64,000 nucleotides of DNA from CANIGN01 sp041391385 (GCA_041391385.1 JAWKOD010000004.1:336681-400680), one strand, 5' to 3'; counted from the first letter of the stretch, positions 44,801 to 52,600 are shown. Numbers and translations: made by a program. Notes: generated by a model from the sequence alone, not told the origin.

Positions 44801-44987
44801 TGACATCAGCACTTCCGTTCCAGACACCACCGATATCCATGTCGTAGCTAGAAGCTCTGCCTGAATCTGCAGCTGTGAATGAAGTACTTACTGAGAGTGT
44901 GGCGCCAGCATGCGCAAAACTAGCTGCAAAAAAACATATATAAAAACAAAGATGCGCAAAATAAAAACGCGCAAAACGAATTGCCAC
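41769..44987 (-). CDS. N-terminal segment of the giant DUF11 protein
   Basis: 1,072 intact residues from the signal peptide onward. DUF11 repeats alternate with Ig-like beta segments (for example GDTFRVSYTNSGDAPAYELD, then IGVTLPAGFSYVS). Unlike most DUF11 proteins it has many Cys, often paired (LICTPNCVN, SGCNYTSS), which fits the DsbA-like gene just upstream. The frame ends at VEVVVKKPA because an A-run at ~41777 has seven instead of eight A; adding one A restores VVVKKTGITLVKN into the next segment. Confidence 0.85.
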   Translation of the reverse strand: MAIRFARFYFAHLCFYICFFAASFAHAGATLSVSTSFTAADSGRASSYDMDIGGVWNGSADVTATTGDTFRVSYTNSGDAPAYELDIGVTLPAGFSYVSNTATVTWIGAGCPVPVSQPTVSALQVGTHLDFSFAPSGFDLPSDCTLQIDYGMKIDTGVAGGSYSILTERAYATSDSGSVGSITNQSQNILLRQGDSTAEITPVKQTVVPGENGTFKALVCNTGFGGIFDAQIDLTYTGLSFVSATQNTTDLNATTIPMTGSNPNFSVPYLEPDKCFVVDLVATATGCGSTSLLLNTDNRNHTAIADFTANVEINPKAPLLSFTPGSVSVAGDGTHQSVSITVTNNGLGTANNVSFDTGYESLSTTVSNVGAGWSYNPGTGIFSYTGSIAAGGSTNLTYELSKTLSCATKGGSNSTVIWRPSYEDTCGNNLIPPTTTQSVSVAAVADPFSISKSTPLLRPVAGSTQTWTIDYDAKQTGLLTGTGEVVIVDTLPSNVDSVSNLVASAGALICTPNCVNPSPGSTITWTLNPTEALSDQSLEIDYVVPADTALSCSSGDPITNSVTSTVEYLESGCNYTSSSNSTNYVNNSSGVTGSSTYFVNGTISGNFETGANADADHASYTAAVPDNSEGEGSFLNFENTLTLGSGESGTWAGSVYTDNFAGFSSQKLVPLSTGEFAIEYKLNGGSWTQVPVAYVSSSVGTLSVDLSFVDGGGAVANDVVALRYKTTVNDSDLSGSVSRSAISISTWDINTGNSACSGDYKSPLLYSIARRATDISLSMPSVIEVCGTVPVTLSATAAESSYGGLPGWNTQFTFTNGSYRIVDLDSYGGVYNSGNISTTPGTIDASTNPVFTFGPSPLAQSGAGSLIVNVALEAGSSGLPSLSASMNYDDTQGAQAGSRTFSNGPTSTSPIIVKEANLVITVSPNPVTAYLEEGYFSVYVLNTGDGTATNVVIEDTLPAGLTPNATTSSPAPTILGQKLTFNLGSMTPGQLQEVRVGYTVAGSTCSIPNGSNSVRAAWGCFGAEHEVETSTAPNFVFPTGKANVLHNSTTANLEMCGPTSTNYVEVVVKKPA

Positions 44988-45059
44988 ATTATTATTTCGG
45001 TAGTCTTTTGTTTACTTAAAGTGGCCGACTCGGCGCGTTGTCGTATTTATTTTCAATTC

Positions 45060-46067
45060 TTAATTCAAGCCCGTCAAAGATTCGAGATCAGCTAGGCTTT
45101 TGAATCCTGCAATTTTTTTGCCGCCTACAATAAAACTTGGAGTCGATTGGATGCCAAGTTTTTGTGCTTTTTGACTGTCTTCATCAATTAACTGAGCTGT
45201 GCTCGGATTGAGTCGACATTTCTCAAATTCATCTTGTTTGAGTTTAAGAGTTTTTGATATTTCAGAAAACGTTTCTGCTTTTAAACTTGAATTCTTCTCA
45301 AATACAGCGTCATGAAACTGCCAGAACTTTCCTTGTTCCTGAGCACAGAAAGAGGCGATTGCTGCTGGCTTGGCGAGTGGATGAAACGAAAGTGGTAGGT
45401 GATGGAAATATACTTTTAAGTCTTTTTTGTGCTTATTCATAAGTTGCTTAAGCTCTACAGATACTTTGGCACAATATGGACATTGGAAGTCGCTAAAAGC
45501 ATGTAACACAACACGTGCTTTGTCTGGTCCCTGACTGGGGTTTTGTTTCCCAATGGGGACTTCAATGGGATCTTTTTTTAGAACTTGCTTAATGCCTGCC
45601 TCTGAGATGAGCTTTCTTAGAAGGACGCTTCGTTCTTTTTGTCGTTTCTGGTTGAGTGCTTGTTCCTTGATTTCATCGTCAGTCATGTCTCTTTTGAATT
45701 TTTTTACGGGGTCAAAAATTTCAAGTTTTGATTTGTTTTTTTCTATATATTCTTTGATTTCTTTTTTGCTTACTTTGACAGAAGCATCAAAATCTTTCAG
45801 GTATTCTTCTGTGTTGGAGAGACCTTTGGCTTTGGCTTTTTTTTCTAAAATTCTTTCAACAAGTTTTTGTTCAGCATTCTTTTGATAAAAATCAATGAGG
45901 CTCTCTTCTAACTTGTCAATTACAGGCTCAGGGTCGTTGAGGTCACCAAGGGTGATGGGCCCATTTTTAGATTCAAGAATAACAGTTTTTGGGTCAAGTC
46001 TTTTTATGAGCTTCTCTGCGTGAGCTAAAATTGAAAAAAACGAAAGGCAAAGTATCAAGCTTTTCAT
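45060..46067 (-). CDS. DsbA-like thioredoxin-fold protein with SurA-like N-terminus
   Basis: Exported protein (MKSLILCLSFFSILAHA) of 335 residues. Residues ~30-150 form a charged helical region (EQKLVERILEKKAKAKGLSN, KKEIKEYIEKNKSKLE) like the chaperone part of SurA/PpiC proteins. The rest is a DsbA/thioredoxin_4 domain: FSDFQCPYCAK has the CPYC redox pair, and GIQSTPSFIVGGKKI holds the cis-Pro loop. It starts the probable operon 72 bases upstream of the giant DUF11 gene, whose N-terminal segments are Cys-rich, so oxidative folding of that protein is a reasonable role. The gene is undamaged. Confidence 0.9.
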   Translation of the reverse strand: MKSLILCLSFFSILAHAEKLIKRLDPKTVILESKNGPITLGDLNDPEPVIDKLEESLIDFYQKNAEQKLVERILEKKAKAKGLSNTEEYLKDFDASVKVSKKEIKEYIEKNKSKLEIFDPVKKFKRDMTDDEIKEQALNQKRQKERSVLLRKLISEAGIKQVLKKDPIEVPIGKQNPSQGPDKARVVLHAFSDFQCPYCAKVSVELKQLMNKHKKDLKVYFHHLPLSFHPLAKPAAIASFCAQEQGKFWQFHDAVFEKNSSLKAETFSEISKTLKLKQDEFEKCRLNPSTAQLIDEDSQKAQKLGIQSTPSFIVGGKKIAGFKSLADLESLTGLN

Positions 46068-46129
46068 GCAGTTATTTTATAGGGTATTTGTGCCTAAGGG
46101 GTGTCAGAAAAGGTATGGTGTTAGGCATA

Positions 46130-47020
46130 TTATTTTCCTAAAACAGGGGCCATATTCTGTTTTAACTCAGTTGTTAAGACTTTGATTTTGGCGCTGTTAT
46201 GAATGGAGTGGGGTGAGAGCATCCAAACGGGATAGCCCTCTTCATGGTAGTCACTGAGAACGTGATGAAGCGTTTTGTCTTTTAGTTTACTTGTACATAG
46301 GTAGCTGGGTATGAGGGCAATGCCAGCTCCCTTTTCTGCAAGTTTCATAAGACTAGTCATCTGATTACAGACAACTTTAGATTCAAAGCTGAGAGTTTTT
46401 CGATTCTTGCTGGATTTGAGTTTCCAGTGAGTTTTAGAGTAGTGGCTACTGATGCTTAAGCAGTCAGCAGATATTAAATCATCAGGTGTTTTGATTTTGT
46501 TTTTTGAAAGATAACGAGGAGAGGCTACAAGTATAAGCTTTAACTCGCCTAGCTTTTGAGATTTCAGTTGTGAGTCTTTAAGTTCACCGATTCTAACAGC
46601 AAGATCAAATCCATCTTTAATAAGATCTATAACTTGATTGCTATAGAGGACTTCAAATTTAAGATCTGAGTGTTTCTTGCAAAGTTCTGCGAGCGTAGGG
46701 GTAATGATGGAGGCGCCTAAGTCCTCAGGGGCGGTAATCTTTATGAGACCCGAGAGAATGCTGTCTTTGCCAATAATGGATTTTCTGCATCATCAAGTTG
46801 CTGAAGCGGTCCTATGCAAGAATCATAAAAGGCTCTACCGGCTGCAGTTAACGTCACGCTCCGAGTAGTGCGCATGAGGAGTTTGGTCCCGCTTTCACGT
46901 TCAAGGCGACTTACGGCACGACTCACAGATGATTTAGAAGCTGTAGGAGACTGGCCGCACGAGTGTAGTTCCCACATTGAACGACTTTGGCAAAGATTCG
47001 GATGATTTCACCTCTTCCAT
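46130..47020 (-). pseudogene. LysR-family regulator gene with frameshifts
   Basis: A full LysR regulator can be rebuilt: start at 47020 (MEEVKSS), then IFAKVVQCGNYTRAASLLQ, SKSSVSRAVSRLERESGTKL, ITAPEDLGASIITPTLAELC, DLAVRIGELKDSQLKSQKLG and KGAGIALIPSYLC. Three one-base deletions break it, near 46995 (A-run), 46945 (G pair) and 46783 (A-run). All lie in homopolymers. It is divergent from the NmrA-like gene, a common pairing in which the LysR protein controls the oxidoreductase. Disabled gene or sequencing error, see findings. Confidence 0.75.
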
Positions 47021-47128
47021 TGGGGTTTTTAATTGTTCCTATAAAGCAACAGTGTATTCTTATCATCCCCACTAATCAACAATCAAAAAAAACTTTGAGA
47101 GGATGCTTTTATAGAAGGAGATCAGAAA

Positions 47129-47958
47129 ATGAAAAACGAAAAAGTATTAGTCATTGGGGCCAACGGCACAGTGGGCACAGAGTTAGTTAAATTACTAAAG
47201 GCTCAAGGTGTTGAGGTTAAAGCGACAACAAGTAAAGCGGTTTATGTTAAAGATGGTGTGGAATATGCCCATGTTGATCTTGGTAAAGGGTGAGGGCATT
47301 CACAGTGCATTTGAAGGTGGATAAGGCGTTCTTATTGTCAATTTGTGTGATTTGCGGATCACTACAAAATGCTTTCACCTCTTATTCAAGAATCTAAAAG
47401 AAGGGCTCTTAAAAAGGTCGTTCTTATGATGCTTATGTGGCAAACGCTTCTGAGGAAACACCTTTTAGAAAGGCTGAAGTAGAGCTTGAAAATTCAGGAC
47501 TTAACTACAATATCATTCGACCTAATTGGTTCTTTCAAAACTTTAATACCTTTTTGGGCTCAGGGAATTAAAATGACTCTAAAATCCCACTACCTGCAGG
47601 CTCAGCAAAAGTTGGCTTTATTGATACTCGAGATGTTTCAGCTGTTATTGGTGAAACTTCTCTCACATCAGATGAGTTTAGCAATAAAGATTTTGATTTG
47701 AGTGGTCCAGTGATTAGTCGATCACGTTGATGTAGCCACAGAGTTATCAAAAGTAATTCTAAAAAAGTGACTTATGAAAATATATCTTCAGAGAGTATGG
47801 GCACAACGCTATTATCTTGGGGACTTCCCGGCGGATGCATATGTTGAGTTTATGCTCTTGATTTCGATTTTGAGAGAGTGGGGTATAATGCAAGGATAAC
47901 AAAAAATGTAGAACTCATTACGGGGAATATACCTAGAAGTTTGGAGACTTATGTGTAA
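47129..47958 (+). pseudogene. NmrA-like NAD(P)-binding oxidoreductase gene with many frameshifts
   Basis: Starts well (GAAGGAG at 47114-47120, MKNEKVLVIGANGTVGTELV with the Rossmann G-x-x-G-x-x-G) but then needs at least six single-base corrections. Recognisable pieces in order: YAHVDLGKGEGIHSAFEG, HYKMLSPLIQESKRRALKKV, YVANASEETPFRKAEVELEN, SGLNYNIIRPNWFFQNFN, GFIDTRDVSAVIGETSLTSD and VELITGNIPRSLETYV. This is the NmrA/QorB-type atypical SDR family, often a quinone or azo reductase. As written no functional protein can be made. Confidence 0.75.
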
Positions 47959-48016
47959 GTGACTATCAGAATAATTGGAAGGGGGCATAGAGAAACCTTC
48001 TAGGTATTATAAATAG

Positions 48017-49130
48017 CTAAGTGTTCTCTTGCGAGAGTGTTTTTCTGTGGAAGAATTGAATCTCCATCCAAAATTTAAAGCGGTCGCTATGTGATTGAAT
48101 GTAGACAGATCTTGAGTTAGAAAGTGAAAGACCTTGGGAATCGAAACTTATAGAAGATGAAAAAAGTGTCGCCCGTGTAGCCAAGAGCCGTAAATAGATT
48201 AGCATCTATAGCAAATTCAAGTCTGTTACGTTCTGAACGCGCTGATCCATAGTTAAGGTGGGACTGAATTGCACCCAATCCCAAGAGTCCATAGGCACCT
48301 AAAAAGAATTTATTATAGGGAACTCCAAGTATACCCGTATCCAATTTCACTGTAAGAGAGAACATTGATACTTTTTTGAGAGAAGCCTCTTCTCCAAAGG
48401 CGGAACGAAGGCCGACGGGAATGAGGCCATTCGGCGAGGCTGCTTCGGCAAAACCCGCATAAGCACCTAATAATAGAGAACCTCCACTCTCTATTTGACG
48501 TATTGTTTGAGATCGGATGGCTTCTATGGAGAACTTTTTAGGGCTTAAGACATAAATACCTCTAAACTTAAGTTATTAAGACTTAGGGCACTATCGACAA
48601 CTGGATTCGGAATAAGGGCGGGATCTTTTGCGTAAAAACTTTTATAATGTTGCAAATCTAATTGAAAAAAAAAATATCTTTGCTTGAAGTCATAGCTAAA
48701 GCGGAGGTCATAGTTGCGAGTGGCGCCATATTTATTTTCTTCCTGGCCAGCTAGGGTGTAGGAGGCACCTATGCCGGGATAGTCTTTAAAGTAGAAGTCA
48801 CTGCCTAGAGAGATGCTTGTGTTGGGCTCCCAGGTAAGACTTCTTCCGTTTTTACTTGTGATGTCGAGTTCAAAACTTTTGTACTCAAAAATAGGTTTAA
48901 TGATGATGTGTTCTTTGTCTCGAATTGATTCCCATCTGTTAGGAGTTGAGTCGTCATTAGTCAGTAGTCTTGGGGATAATCCCATGAGGCAAAAGATAGA
49001 AGCGAATACTTTATGTTCTTGGCCATTTGGAATATAAGTCAGAACATTACCTGTAAATCTATCTAAACAAAATAAAAAAGCACGGTCTTGTTTGGGGTAA
49101 GTATTATTCGTTTTAGTTAACTTTAACCCA
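48017..49130 (-). pseudogene. DUF4421-like outer-membrane protein gene with frameshifts
   Basis: Pieces on the minus strand fit DUF4421, a beta-barrel-like family best known from Bacteroidetes: SLTWEPNTSISLGSDFYFKD, NKYGATRNYDLRFSYDFKQR, FQLDLQHYKSFYAKDP, then after a one-base deletion near 48565 YVLSPKKFSIEAIRSQTIRQ, IESGGSLLLGAYAGF and YNKFFLGAYGLLGLGAIQSH, and after a short T-run near 48168 SISFDSQGLSLSNSRSVYIQ to the stop at 48017. The start is unclear because the 5' part overlaps the next upstream frame near 49113-49140. Confidence 0.65.
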
Positions 49131-49497
49131 GCCAGGCGCTGGAGCATTCCAAGTTTGAATTCGTCCACCTCCGGGCTTTTGGTAAACGGGAGCTGGACTG
49201 CGGTTATAGGCGCTGCCTCCTGACATTTGTTGGAATGAAGCTGGCGCATGATAGTTGTGAAAGAAATGATAGTTGGGTATTCCTGAAGGGGCGGGTAGGG
49301 GGCCACTGTGTCCACTGCCGTATCTTGAGCTGGGGGTCCATGTTGATTTTAAGGCCCCCATAGTTTCTTTGTGTCGCTCCAGTGAGAGCTGCCCCACTTC
49401 CTTTAAAGAAGTAGTTTAGATAAGCTCCGAAAGCTTCTGCCTTAGGTAAGAGTAAATTGATTAAATAACTTACAAGAGTCTTTTCTTTTTTCTTTTT
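49113..49497 (-). pseudogene. Small Pro/Tyr/Gly-rich gene fragment
   Basis: The last ~70 residues are GSGHSGPLPAPSGIPNYHFF and onward, rich in Pro, Tyr, Gly and Asn, ending NAPAPGWVKVN at 49113. An upstream frame (VSYLINLLLPKAEAFGAYLN, GATQRNYGGLKINMDP) joins it if one C is removed near 49335. No start codon with a ribosome site is evident, so this may be the 3' part of a larger damaged gene. No family recognised. Confidence 0.4.
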
Positions 49498-49522
49498 TTA
49501 CTTTTGAGGTAAGTTTTTGAGG

Positions 49523-49962
49523 TTATTTTCTAATTCGTGTGTAATTTTGTTCTAGGCTTCCAAAATCAAAGTCGAAGCTAATTTTAACAATATCGTTATT
49601 AATTTTAATTTCTTTATCGTAAATTTTTTCTAGCTCAATAACATAGGTATTACCTTTTTCACTTAGTATGAGTTGAGTCCCCTTTGTCTTTATGCTGTAT
49701 TTGGGGCGAAACCAGTACATCCTAGAGCATTTGAGAGAAACTTTTCATCATCCGCGGTGCTACCTTGGGGAAGGAGTAGTCCCAGTGTTCTTGAGAGGTC
49801 TCCGTTTGATTTCGTATAAGTAGCTTCGGCCTTTTTGTATGTTTCAAGTATTGCTCGAACGCTTAACTTTGCGTTTGCTTCAGTCTCTGTGGGTTCACTT
49901 GCTGTAGCAAATTGAAGAGAAAGTATAATACAGAGAGTAAGTATTTTGGCTAATTGGCTCAT
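49523..49962 (-). pseudogene. Small secreted protein gene with one frameshift
   Basis: Signal peptide MSQLAKILTLCIILSLQFAT at 49962, then a helical stretch (AKLSVRAILETYKKAEATYT) and FLSNALGCTGFAP. One missing C in the C-run near 49705 ends the frame; restoring it continues KYSIKTKGTQLILSEKGNTY to SLEQNYTRIRK at 49523. The start (TASEPTETEANAKL...YKKAEATYTKSNGD) resembles secreted DUF2950-like or pilin-like small proteins only in layout. About 146 residues when restored. Confidence 0.5.
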
Positions 49963-50261
49963 ATTAAAAGTTTAATCTTATTCGTAGATTAACACTGTTA
50001 ATTCGTGGTTAAGCTTGGGTTTAGAGTGTTCTATTTGTGGGCACTTAAGTTAAGTAAGTGTTTAGTTTAGACATTTAAGGTTCTGTTTAATTTAATCTGA
50101 GTTGTTCAATATCGTCTTCATATCTCTTTGCTTGAGTGAGTTGCGTTCTGGAATGTACCTGAACACTTAAAAGTCTTACGAGCTATCATCTAGCCCCTAG
50201 CTTTGTTAACACATGCGTAAATCGAGCGATTTTGCTCAAAAACATAGAAAGGTGCAAATTT
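49963..50261. other. Intergenic region, about 300 bp
   Basis: AT-rich region between divergent genes. It should contain both promoters but I see no convincing consensus pair, repeat or RNA element. AGAAAGGTG at 50247-50255 is the likely ribosome site for the 50262 gene. Confidence 0.35.
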
Positions 50262-50897
50262 ATGAAAAAGGTATTTTTAATGTTCTCCATGTTAACAACA
50301 GGTCTGGTTTTCGCTGGTCGAGGAACTGTAAGCCAAGCAGCTGGTGATGTGAAAATTGGAGTCGTCAACGCTCTAGATTTTGTTAGAGGTAGCGCTAAAA
50401 AAACTGCCAATACTTCATTTGCGATTTTGGATGCTGAAGGGAATTTAATTCAAACTGTTATTAGTGGACCCAATGCAGAAAAAATTTATAACGCGACAAA
50501 AGCAGCAAGTATTGGAGCGGGGCAATCTGTAAAAGATTATGCGTTTGACGTAACTACAGACGCTGTTGTTTCAATACGGGTAACACTGCAAATGGAATTG
50601 TTACATCAAGCACAGATTCTGAAGAATGTTACGGCTCCGATTCCTGGAACGAAATATGTTGTTGTTCCTTTGGCAAATGGCGGAAAAAATATTTCTAAGT
50701 CATTAATTGGAATTGTTACTGAGACTGCTGGAGTAACGCTTGATGTGGGTGGAAAGCTTTCAAACAAAGCACTTAACCTTATTGAAGATGTATCTGACGC
50801 GGCTGTTGGTGGTAGCGTTCAGGTTGGTAAGAGTATTTACAAGGGAGCTAAGGGCGCTCTTAATGGCCTCTTGGGAATTTTTGGTTTAGAAGTTTAG
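50262..50897 (+). CDS. Secreted protein of unknown function, Lys/Gly/Val-rich
   Basis: The start at 50262 gives a direct signal peptide (MKKVFLMFSMLTTGLVFAGR) and is preceded by AGAAAGGTG. The mature protein (~190 residues) has repeated V-G-K-S/G-A-x-K motifs (for example GDVKIGVVNALDFVRGSAKK, GGSVQVGKSIYKGAKGALNG). A middle stretch (SIRVTLQMELLHQAQILKNV) differs in composition from the rest, and an alternate frame there reads NTGNTANGIVTSSTDSEE, so a compensated double frameshift is possible. No family recognised. A strong terminator follows. Confidence 0.6.
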   Translation: MKKVFLMFSMLTTGLVFAGRGTVSQAAGDVKIGVVNALDFVRGSAKKTANTSFAILDAEGNLIQTVISGPNAEKIYNATKAASIGAGQSVKDYAFDVTTDAVVSIRVTLQMELLHQAQILKNVTAPIPGTKYVVVPLANGGKNISKSLIGIVTETAGVTLDVGGKLSNKALNLIEDVSDAAVGGSVQVGKSIYKGAKGALNGLLGIFGLEV

Positions 50898-50916
50898 ATT
50901 TCATTTTAAGTCTCTA

Positions 50917-50952
50917 AGTCGCCTGTGCCTTATGAGTTTATGGGGCACGGGC
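50917..50952. terminator. Intrinsic terminator between convergent genes
   Basis: TCGCCTGTGCC (50917-50927) pairs with GGCACGGGCGA (50942-50952) with one G-T wobble. T-rich sequence (TTTTTAAGAGTTTTT) follows on the plus strand, so it ends the 50262-50897 gene and may also serve the convergent small gene. Confidence 0.8.
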
Positions 50953-50962
50953 GATAAGGTTT

Positions 50963-51187
50963 TTAAGAGTTTTTCATAAAATAGAAGCCAGCAACGGTTA
51001 GGCCAATGCCCGCTAACCAAACAAGTACAGCATTCGTTACAAAATACGGGTAAATCATGAGTCCAATTCCAATGAAATATAGTTCGGAACATGTTCGTTT
51101 TTTGCCTTCTTTAAAGAGAAGCCATCCGACTATTCCAAAGATGATTCCGGCGAGGATCGCGTTAGCTGAGAATTCGGGCATCATCAT
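50963..51187 (-). CDS. Small membrane protein of unknown function
   Basis: A 74-residue protein with two clear membrane segments (ANAILAGIIFGIVGWLLF, then YFIGIGLMIYPYFV running into TNAVLVWLAGIGLTVAGFYF) separated by a basic loop (KEGKKRTCSE). The pattern IGLMIYPYFV followed by a GIG helix recurs in conserved small bacterial membrane proteins annotated as amino-acid transport related, but function is not established. The start is one of three tandem ATG codons. Confidence 0.7.
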   Translation of the reverse strand: MMMPEFSANAILAGIIFGIVGWLLFKEGKKRTCSELYFIGIGLMIYPYFVTNAVLVWLAGIGLTVAGFYFMKNS

Positions 51188-51269
51188 TTAAGTATAAATC
51201 CATTCTGAAATTTTGTTTTTTGACATTTTCTATAAGCTTTTGACGGTCATAGCTCATGGCATGGAGGTG

Positions 51270-51959
51270 TTAGTTTGCTTTTTGCATTTTTAACTGTGCG
51301 GCCTGGACGTCTTTAAAGTGTTTGGCTAAAGCAGGGTAAAGGCTTCCACCGTATCGGATAAATTCCTTGCGCCACTCATCACAGTTACGCAATAACGCCA
51401 CAATTGTGCCCGTTCTGTCTTCTCCTCTTTGGCAATGGAGATAAATGCGTTTGTTTGAGGCAAGTGCTTCTTCAATTTTTTTAAGAATACTTAATGTTGC
51501 TTCTGTACGGGGAAGGATGGTTTTTGTGGTTACGGGAGTTTCTCCAGAGGCAACGGCTTTTTGTTCTTCGATAGTGAGTACAGCATCCTGGTCGGAGCCT
51601 TCTGTTTTTAAGGGAAGTTTAACGTAGTCTATTCCTTCAGCGTTTAGACGCTCTTTTTCTTTTTGGGAGTCGGTGTTTTCTTTGCGCAAGTCAAAAACGA
51701 TTGCCACGTTATTATCCATTAATTTTTGAATCCAAGTTTCCTTTGAAACCTTAAATTCTGGCTTTCCTCCGCGCAGGAGAAGCTCATTGAACTTTTTACA
51801 AGCGCTTGAGCTGAGGTCGGGGCTACGGTCAAAGTTCTTTTGATAAAAACCACTTTCTTTCTTGTCGTAATATCCCGTGGGTGTGTCCACCGCAGTGTTT
51901 GCTATTGCAGAAAAGGCAAGGCTTGCAAAAAAAGCAGTAATGATACTTTTATAAAGCAT
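51270..51959 (-). CDS. Secreted dual-specificity/tyrosine phosphatase-like protein
   Basis: A signal peptide (MLYKSIITAFFASLAFSAIA) precedes a 205-residue cysteine-phosphatase domain. The P-loop is HCQRGEDRTG, matching C-x5-R with catalytic Cys and Arg, near residue 175. An upstream FDLRKEN strand and Asp-containing loop (TEGSDQDAVL) could supply the general acid. A periplasmic location is unusual for signalling but known for phytase-like and host-directed phosphatases of this fold. Substrate unknown (phosphotyrosine, inositol phosphate or phospholipid). It stands alone with 80 bp to the next gene. Confidence 0.85.
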   Translation of the reverse strand: MLYKSIITAFFASLAFSAIANTAVDTPTGYYDKKESGFYQKNFDRSPDLSSSACKKFNELLLRGGKPEFKVSKETWIQKLMDNNVAIVFDLRKENTDSQKEKERLNAEGIDYVKLPLKTEGSDQDAVLTIEEQKAVASGETPVTTKTILPRTEATLSILKKIEEALASNKRIYLHCQRGEDRTGTIVALLRNCDEWRKEFIRYGGSLYPALAKHFKDVQAAQLKMQKAN

Positions 51960-52039
51960 GCCTTATTTTAATAAGGAAACTTGAAAGAGTTTAGTCATTA
52001 GATTGGCAAGGGGCTCTGTTGGGGTATTTAAGAGGCTTC

Positions 52040-52600
52040 TCACCATTTTTTTGAACTTGAGTCGGCAGCAAGGTAGGCAACTTCGTCAGGTGTTGATTCT
52101 CTGCCGAGGGCTTTGTTGCGATGAGGGTAACGGCCAAAGCGCTCAATAACTTTTTTATGTAGAACTTCGTATTCTAAATTGTGTTCAAGTCCGGGTTGTG
52201 AAAAAAGTTTGATTGCCTCGTCGTGAACACGGAGTGCCTCACTATGCATGTAAGGCATGTAGAGGAAAGAGCGCTCTGTGGTTGCAAGTTCTTTATCTAT
52301 ACCGCGCTCGACTGCATCTTGAGCGAGGGCGAGAGCAAGTGGATCACTTGCAAAGGCTTTTGCCGAATTACGAAACATATTTCTTGGAAATTGATCGAGC
52401 ACTATAATTTCTGCAAGACGACCTTTTGCGGTCTTGCGCCATTCAAAGCAGGCGGACTGGGCGGCTCTGTGATGAGTTTTTAAAAATCGCTTTGCGATTT
52501 CTGCATCAAAATTGGGGTCTTTAGAAAACCAGTGGCTTTTATTTTTTTCATCAAACCAAAAGTCGAGCACATCTTGATAACTTGCAATCTCAGCGTTCAT
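52040..52600 (-). CDS. DUF924 family protein
   Basis: A 186-residue cytoplasmic all-helical protein of the DUF924 family (TPR-like). Hallmarks are VLDFWFDEKNKSHWFSKDPN at the start, IIVLDQFPRNMFRNSAKAFA in the middle and FLYMPYMHSE, then HKKVIERFGRYPHRNKALGR and ST-x-D-E near the end. The biochemical role is not known. It follows secG by 21 bases and may be part of the same transcript. Confidence 0.93.
   Translation of the reverse strand: MNAEIASYQDVLDFWFDEKNKSHWFSKDPNFDAEIAKRFLKTHHRAAQSACFEWRKTAKGRLAEIIVLDQFPRNMFRNSAKAFASDPLALALAQDAVERGIDKELATTERSFLYMPYMHSEALRVHDEAIKLFSQPGLEHNLEYEVLHKKVIERFGRYPHRNKALGRESTPDEVAYLAADSSSKKW

Larger units (their letters stand above)
31403..44987 (-). pseudogene. 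Giant DUF11-repeat surface protein gene, interrupted
   Basis: One gene of about 13.6 kb running 44987 to 31403. It starts with a signal peptide (LCFYICFFAASFAHA), carries about twenty DUF11/TIGR01451 repeats (core pattern G-D-x-V-x-Y-x-x-x-x-x-N-x-G, then D-x-L-P), then two SdrD-B-like domains (GYVYLDQNHDRVRG and GRVYDDKNRNGYWDEGEEGL) and ends with an OmpA-like tail that overlaps the beta-barrel gene. The frame is broken by single-base indels near 41777 (A-run one short), 39525, 34135, 33110 and 32783, plus in-frame stops near 39608, 39135 and 38946. Protein similarity continues across each break. Either a decayed gene or local sequence errors; restored length is about 4,500 residues. The intact segments follow as separate entries. 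Confidence 0.8.

Noticed and set aside
31403..44987. Several separate DUF11 genes instead of one
   Set aside because: Similarity continues across each frame break when one base is changed, only the first segment has a signal peptide, and internal segments start at TTG/GTG codons without ribosome sites.
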